DNA of 9,848 nucleotides from Candidatus Zipacnadia bacterium. GTDB taxonomy: Bacteria; Armatimonadota; UBA5377; JALGUK01. The notes beneath the pieces are model-generated. The model worked only from the letters and a program-made list of their open reading frames with translations. It made no database searches and was not told where the DNA came from. Location of the stretch: assembly GCA_029820875.1 (NCBI GenBank), contig JALGUK010000037.1:1-9848 (forward strand). Reading direction: 5' to 3'. The position numbers and the translations under genes were made by a program. The stretch's first letter is position 1, and every line of letters begins with the position of its first letter. Shown here piece by piece: positions 6,884-9,848 of the stretch.

Positions 6884-6973
6884 AAAAAGAACAGCATCCA
6901 GGAACAAAACCAGTCGGCTACATGGTTTACTCTTAACACAGTGCTGCGGCAATGCGGGACCTCTTGTAAATAT

Positions 6974-7002
6974 ATCATACCGAGTTATGGAGTCGTTTGC
7001 AA
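6974..7002 (-). promoter_or_regulatory. Sigma-70-like promoter for hsp20-lon
   Basis: Reading the minus strand, TTGCAA (7002-6997) is followed after exactly 17 bases by TATGAT (6979-6974), matching 4 of 6 and 5 of 6 consensus positions. Transcription would begin near 6967, giving a leader of about 143 bases before the hsp20 ATG. No heat-shock sigma-32 or CIRCE signature was found, so any heat control may act on the leader RNA or through another regulator. Confidence 0.6.
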
Positions 7003-7056
7003 GTATTATGGTTAGAAACCAGCCAGCGGCAGGGTTTTGGTGCGCCTGTAGCCGCA

Positions 7057-7085
7057 TTGCTCTTCCTCTACACGTGTGCTATAAT
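7057..7085 (+). promoter_or_regulatory. Extended -10 sigma-70-type promoter for the ABC exporter genes
   Basis: TTGCTC (7057-7062) lies 17 bases before a perfect TATAAT (7080-7085). The -10 box is preceded by TG at 7077-7078 plus one base, giving the extended -10 form TGnTATAAT that tolerates a weak -35. Transcription would begin near 7092, about 74 bases ahead of the ATPase start. Confidence 0.7.
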
Positions 7086-7152
7086 AGGGATGTTCCCCAG
7101 CGCAGGAGTTCACCTTTCCAGGTCGGGCAGACCGTCATGCGGATGTATCGTC

Positions 7153-7159
7153 AGGAGGT
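7153..7159 (+). promoter_or_regulatory. Strong Shine-Dalgarno of the ABC ATPase, supports its GTG start
   Basis: AGGAGGT lies 6 bases before GTG 7166-7168, close to the optimal distance. No ATG in this frame is nearby, and the protein from this GTG begins directly with the first strand of the ABC fold. Confidence 0.85.
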
Positions 7160-7165
7160 ATCATA

Positions 7166-8176
7166 GTGGCTGCAGTGATTCAAACCCATGACCTGACCAA
7201 GGTCTACAGAGGCGCAAAACGCAGGAGCAAACCCACCGAGGAAGGCGGGAAGGTTGAGCGTGTCGCCCCCGCTGCTCTTGACCACCTGAATCTGACAGTT
7301 GAAGAGGGCCGTATCTTTGGCTTGGTGGGTCCGAACGGTTCGGGTAAAACCACCACGCTCAAACTGCTGCTGGGCTTGATTTTCCCAACGAGCGGGACCG
7401 CCGAAATCCTGGGGCAGAAGCTTGGAAGGATTGATTACAAGCGCTATATCGGATTTCTCCCCGAAGGCCCCTATTTTTACGACCACCTCAACGGCGAAGA
7501 GATTCTGCACTTCTACGGCGGTCTTTTCGGGTTGCGCGGCGCGGAACTTCGCAAGCGGACCGATGAGCTGCTGGAGCTGGTTGAGATGTCTGACCGGCGC
7601 CATGTGCGGATTCGCGACTGTTCACGGGGAATGATCCAGCGCATCGGACTGGCGCAGGCACTCATTAACGATCCCCTGCTCGTCTTCTTGGACGAACCCA
7701 CAGCCAACCTTGACCCCCTTGGAAGCCGGCAAATCAAGGATGTTATCCTAAGGCTCGGTCAGGAAGGGCGAACCGTATTCCTGTGCTCACATCTTCTGGC
7801 CAACATCGAGGAGATTTGCGACGATGTGGCGGTGTTGGACCGAGGCAAGTTGGTCGCAAGCGGGGAGGTAACAGACCTTCTGCTCGCGGATACCGCAACG
7901 ATTGTCGTTGCCGATAACGTCAATGAGGCTGCATTCAAGCGCATTGAGGCCTTGACGCGGGATGCGACACTTAAAAATGGAACTCTCGAAGCGAAGGTAA
8001 CCGACGAAAGCCAGATTTTTCAGATTCTGAGTACTATCAACGAAGCCGGCGGCAAGATAGTTTCGGTCGGGCAGCGACAACGGCGGTTCGAGGAAGCGTT
8101 CCTGGAGCTGACCGGCTCGGCCCCGCGTGATGAAATCGCCGAGGAACCCGTCTCGATAGGAGGCATTATCGAATGA
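7166..8176 (+). CDS. ABC-2 type transporter, ATP-binding protein
   Basis: This 336-residue cytosolic ATPase subunit powers an ABC-2 family exporter (CcmA/GldA-like, COG1131 type). Motifs seen are Walker A GPNGSGKTT (55-63), a Q-loop position occupied by glutamate in GFLPEGPYFY (E100), a signature CSRGM (152-156) in place of LSGGQ, Walker B LLVFLDE (171-177) followed by the PTANLDP D-loop, and the switch histidine H209 in CSHLL. The E in LPE and an SRGM/SKGM signature are regular features of this subfamily, so it should still hydrolyse ATP. Unusual is a charged insert at about residues 17-36, between the first strand and the strand before Walker A. After about residue 235 there is a C-terminal accessory region of about 100 residues, common in this group. 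The permease start overlaps its stop by four bases (ATGA), indicating coupled translation. Cargo cannot be inferred. Confidence 0.92.
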   Translation: MAAVIQTHDLTKVYRGAKRRSKPTEEGGKVERVAPAALDHLNLTVEEGRIFGLVGPNGSGKTTTLKLLLGLIFPTSGTAEILGQKLGRIDYKRYIGFLPEGPYFYDHLNGEEILHFYGGLFGLRGAELRKRTDELLELVEMSDRRHVRIRDCSRGMIQRIGLAQALINDPLLVFLDEPTANLDPLGSRQIKDVILRLGQEGRTVFLCSHLLANIEEICDDVAVLDRGKLVASGEVTDLLLADTATIVVADNVNEAAFKRIEALTRDATLKNGTLEAKVTDESQIFQILSTINEAGGKIVSVGQRQRRFEEAFLELTGSAPRDEIAEEPVSIGGIIE

Positions 8177-9060
8177 GCGCGACGGAGCATACCATCGCCC
8201 CGGGTAGCCGTCCGGGCGGAGTGCTAAGTGAGACGATTCGGGCATTCCCCAACATCGGGCGCATCGCATGGAGCACGTTCCGGGAGGCGCTGCGGCGTAA
8301 AATCCTTCAGATTCTGTTGCTCTTTGCTATCGTCACAATCGCATCGTCACAGCTATTCGCTTACATGTCGCCGGGCGAGGAGCTTAAGTTCATCCTGGAT
8401 ATGAGCCTCGGCGCCATGAGATTATTCGGTATGTTGATAGCAGTGATGCTTGGTGCCTACTTGATCCCCACTGAAGTGGAACGTAAAACCATTCATGTAG
8501 TCCTCAGCAAGCCGCTTCGCCGGTCCGATTTTCTGTTGGGTAAATTCCTGGGAGCGTTCTTTACGGTACTTGTCAACGTCATACTGATGGCCATCGTCTT
8601 CTTTGTCGTTTTCCTGCTGAAGGCACGTAATCCCCAGTTTGCAGACCAATTCAACCGGCTGATAATGCTCCCGAACCTCGTCAAGGGCATCCTGCTAATC
8701 ACGTTCGAAATGGCCATCATCACGGCGATTGCAGTGACTTGCTCGACGGTCGCTTCGTCCGTCTTCACTGTGGTTCTCAGCTTCTTCCTTTACTTCACCG
8801 GTCACTTAAGCTCCTTCTTGCACCACCTTGCCACACACGGCGGCACATCAGAAGGGTCATTCACCGCGGCCAATCGGCTGCTCCTGAACGTGGTCAGCAG
8901 TATTGTGCCGCATTACGAGATGTTTGACGTTCGACAAGCCTTCGCGGTGGGTAATGTCGTGGCTCCGGATTATGTCCTGAAGACCCTTTTGTATGCTCTG
9001 ACTTACACTGTGGTTGTCGTGCTGATTGGCTATGTCTTGTTCAACCAAAAGGAATTCTGA
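8173..9060 (+). CDS. ABC-2 type transporter permease subunit
   Basis: This 295-residue inner-membrane protein is the probable partner of the preceding ATPase. About six hydrophobic segments are visible, near residues 44-64, 83-99, 124-149, 171-189, 192-212 and 268-290. The cytosolic link EVERKTIHVVLSKPLRRSDF (101-120) after the second segment is typical of ABC-2 permeases (NosY-like, COG1277), where it helps couple to the ATPase. The N-terminal 40 residues are polar and carry no signal peptide. A polar loop at about 213-265 lies between the last two segments and probably faces outside. ATG 8173 follows AGGAGG (8158-8163) at 9 bases and overlaps the ATPase stop. The TPR gene starts 21 bases after its stop. 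The substrate is unknown; homologues export lipids, polysaccharides or drugs, or act in copper insertion and gliding systems. Confidence 0.9.
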   Translation: MSATEHTIAPGSRPGGVLSETIRAFPNIGRIAWSTFREALRRKILQILLLFAIVTIASSQLFAYMSPGEELKFILDMSLGAMRLFGMLIAVMLGAYLIPTEVERKTIHVVLSKPLRRSDFLLGKFLGAFFTVLVNVILMAIVFFVVFLLKARNPQFADQFNRLIMLPNLVKGILLITFEMAIITAIAVTCSTVASSVFTVVLSFFLYFTGHLSSFLHHLATHGGTSEGSFTAANRLLLNVVSSIVPHYEMFDVRQAFAVGNVVAPDYVLKTLLYALTYTVVVVLIGYVLFNQKEF

Positions 9061-9081
9061 CGCCGTAAGAGGTGGTTGGCG

Positions 9082-9848
9082 ATGCGGTTCAATGCTCTAC
9101 CCTATTGGATTGTTGTGGTCGCACTCCTTGCGGCCCTTTATCCGCTTCGCGAGAACATTGACGAGCAGCGGCTGTACGACGGCCTGACCGAGCCGCTTCC
9201 GGTTGAAATGGTGCAGAAAATTCAGCCGGAGGCTGTCACAGGCCTGGTAATGGGTGCAGTCCTCGGCGGTTTCCGGGGGATCGCGGCAGACATCCTGTGG
9301 ATGAAGATGGATGAGTACTGGGATAACGGGTTCTGGAATCGAATGGTTCCCATCCTGCGCACTGTGACTCTATTGGACCCGCATTTCATTACAGCCTGGG
9401 ATACAGCCGGATGGCACTTCCTTTACAACTTGACTGTTGAGGTGGACAAGAAGATCGAGGAAGCGGCCAAGGTGGGAGACCTGCTGGCAAAGCAGCGCTG
9501 GATGAAGGAGAGACAGTATTTCGTCGACAGCGGATTGGCGGTTTACAAAGAGGGCATCGCGTGGAACCCCGACAAGCCCGACCTTTATATGGAACTTGGT
9601 TGGTCGTATTTCGACAAGCTGGATGACTATGACAATGCAGCAATCTGGCTTAGGAAGGCTGCACGCATCCCCGGCCATCCCGACTACGTTGAACGCCTGT
9701 TGGCTCACGGCTATGAACGCAAGCCCGACTTTGACAAGGCTCTCGAATGGTACGATGTGTCCCTTCGGCGCGACCCGGCTGCACGAACTTACGACGGGAC
9801 AACCGCACGCGGCGCCACCATTAGCATCCGCGAACGCTACGTTCCGGC
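9082..9848 (+). CDS. Membrane-anchored TPR-repeat protein, 3'-partial
   Basis: The frame is open from ATG 9082 to the window end (255 codons), so the C-terminus is missing. GAGGTG (9069-9074) sits 7 bases before the start. A single hydrophobic segment near the N-terminus (WIVVVALLAALYPL, 9-22) acts as signal anchor or uncleaved signal, so the rest probably lies outside the cytoplasm. Helical repeats of about 34 residues follow, matching tetratricopeptide repeats: about 66-102 (ADILWMKMDEYW ... LDPHF), about 167-200 (DLYMELGWSYFDKL ... IPGHP) and about 201-234 (DYVERLLAHGYERKP ... RRDPAA), with less regular helices between. Tryptophans are frequent (W73, W80, W85, W106, W111). TPR proteins bind other proteins. 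Its place 21 bases after the ABC-2 permease suggests it belongs to that exporter unit as an assembly or cargo-contact factor, but this is inference. I do not recognise a named gene. Confidence 0.8.
   Translation, partial: MRFNALPYWIVVVALLAALYPLRENIDEQRLYDGLTEPLPVEMVQKIQPEAVTGLVMGAVLGGFRGIAADILWMKMDEYWDNGFWNRMVPILRTVTLLDPHFITAWDTAGWHFLYNLTVEVDKKIEEAAKVGDLLAKQRWMKERQYFVDSGLAVYKEGIAWNPDKPDLYMELGWSYFDKLDDYDNAAIWLRKAARIPGHPDYVERLLAHGYERKPDFDKALEWYDVSLRRDPAARTYDGTTARGATISIRERYVP

Larger units (their letters stand above)
6825..7165. other. Divergent intergenic regulatory region
   Basis: This 341-base stretch separates hsp20 (leftward) from the ABC ATPase gene (rightward). It is more AT-rich than its surroundings around 6960-7015. 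It holds a sigma-70-like promoter on each strand, the hsp20 leader with a perfect hairpin, and both ribosome-binding sites. The two -35 boxes are 54 bases apart (7003-7056), so a regulator bound between them could affect both units. Open frames here lack ribosome sites and family similarity. Confidence 0.7.

Noticed and set aside
6900..6970. CIRCE-like heat-shock operator in the hsp20 leader (minus-strand AGCACTGTGTTAA)
   Set aside because: Only part of one half-site resembles CIRCE, and the required inverted partner after a 9-base spacer is absent.
6635..7057. 140-codon minus-strand frame over the hsp20 start and leader
   Set aside because: It overlaps hsp20 in a different frame, has no ribosome site, and reads through the AT-rich promoter zone. 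Hsp20 from ATG 6824 explains the coding signal.
7151..7603. 150-codon minus-strand frame opposite the ABC ATPase
   Set aside because: It covers the promoter-proximal part and Walker A region of a certain ATPase gene and has no family similarity.
9370..9708. Minus-strand frames opposite the TPR gene
   Set aside because: The plus-strand frame from 9082 has a ribosome site, signal anchor and TPR repeats; the minus-strand frames have none of these.

Overview
The window is bacterial chromosomal DNA with a fairly high GC content, estimated by eye in the mid-to-high 50s percent. Genes are tightly packed and often overlap by 4 bases. GTG starts are common (the FAD enzyme, lon and the ABC ATPase), and Shine-Dalgarno sites are strong. 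There are no rRNA, tRNA, CRISPR, phage or insertion-sequence signs. The gene set (sugar-type binding protein, COG2509-type FAD enzyme, CLC with CBS domains, Lon, Hsp20, ABC-2 exporter, TPR protein) fits a free-living, poorly characterised bacterial lineage. The TPR protein faintly recalls proteins of Armatimonadota and Planctomycetota relatives, but this is an impression, not a demonstrated assignment.

Layout. (1) Bases 2-627 (+) encode the C-terminal half of an ABC-transporter solute-binding protein, interrupted by an apparent one-base frameshift near 329. (2) Bases 624-1982 (+) encode a 452-residue FAD-dependent dehydrogenase whose GTG start overlaps the previous stop. (3) Bases 2028-3875 (+) encode a CLC chloride carrier or channel with two C-terminal CBS domains. 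(4) Bases 3884-6307 (-) encode the ATP-dependent protease Lon, convergent with the CLC gene and separated from it by only 8 bases. (5) Bases 6414-6824 (-) encode a small heat-shock protein upstream of lon, so the two probably form a stress operon. (6) Bases 6825-7165 are a divergent regulatory region with a credible sigma-70-type promoter on each strand. (7) Bases 7166-9060 (+) encode an ABC-2 type ATPase and permease whose genes overlap by 4 bases, followed at 9082 by a membrane-anchored TPR protein that runs off the window.

How the genes work together. Hsp20 holds unfolding proteins and Lon degrades them; in E. coli the small heat-shock proteins are themselves Lon substrates, which makes this pairing sensible. 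The ATPase, permease and TPR genes look like one transcription unit for an export or membrane-remodelling system of unknown cargo. The binding-protein and FAD-enzyme genes look translationally coupled, although their functions have no obvious link.

I found no clear new biological system. The items most worth checking are the hsp20 leader RNA and hsp20-lon pairing, the ABC-2/TPR cluster, the channel-like residue in the CLC protein, and the frameshift in the binding-protein gene.
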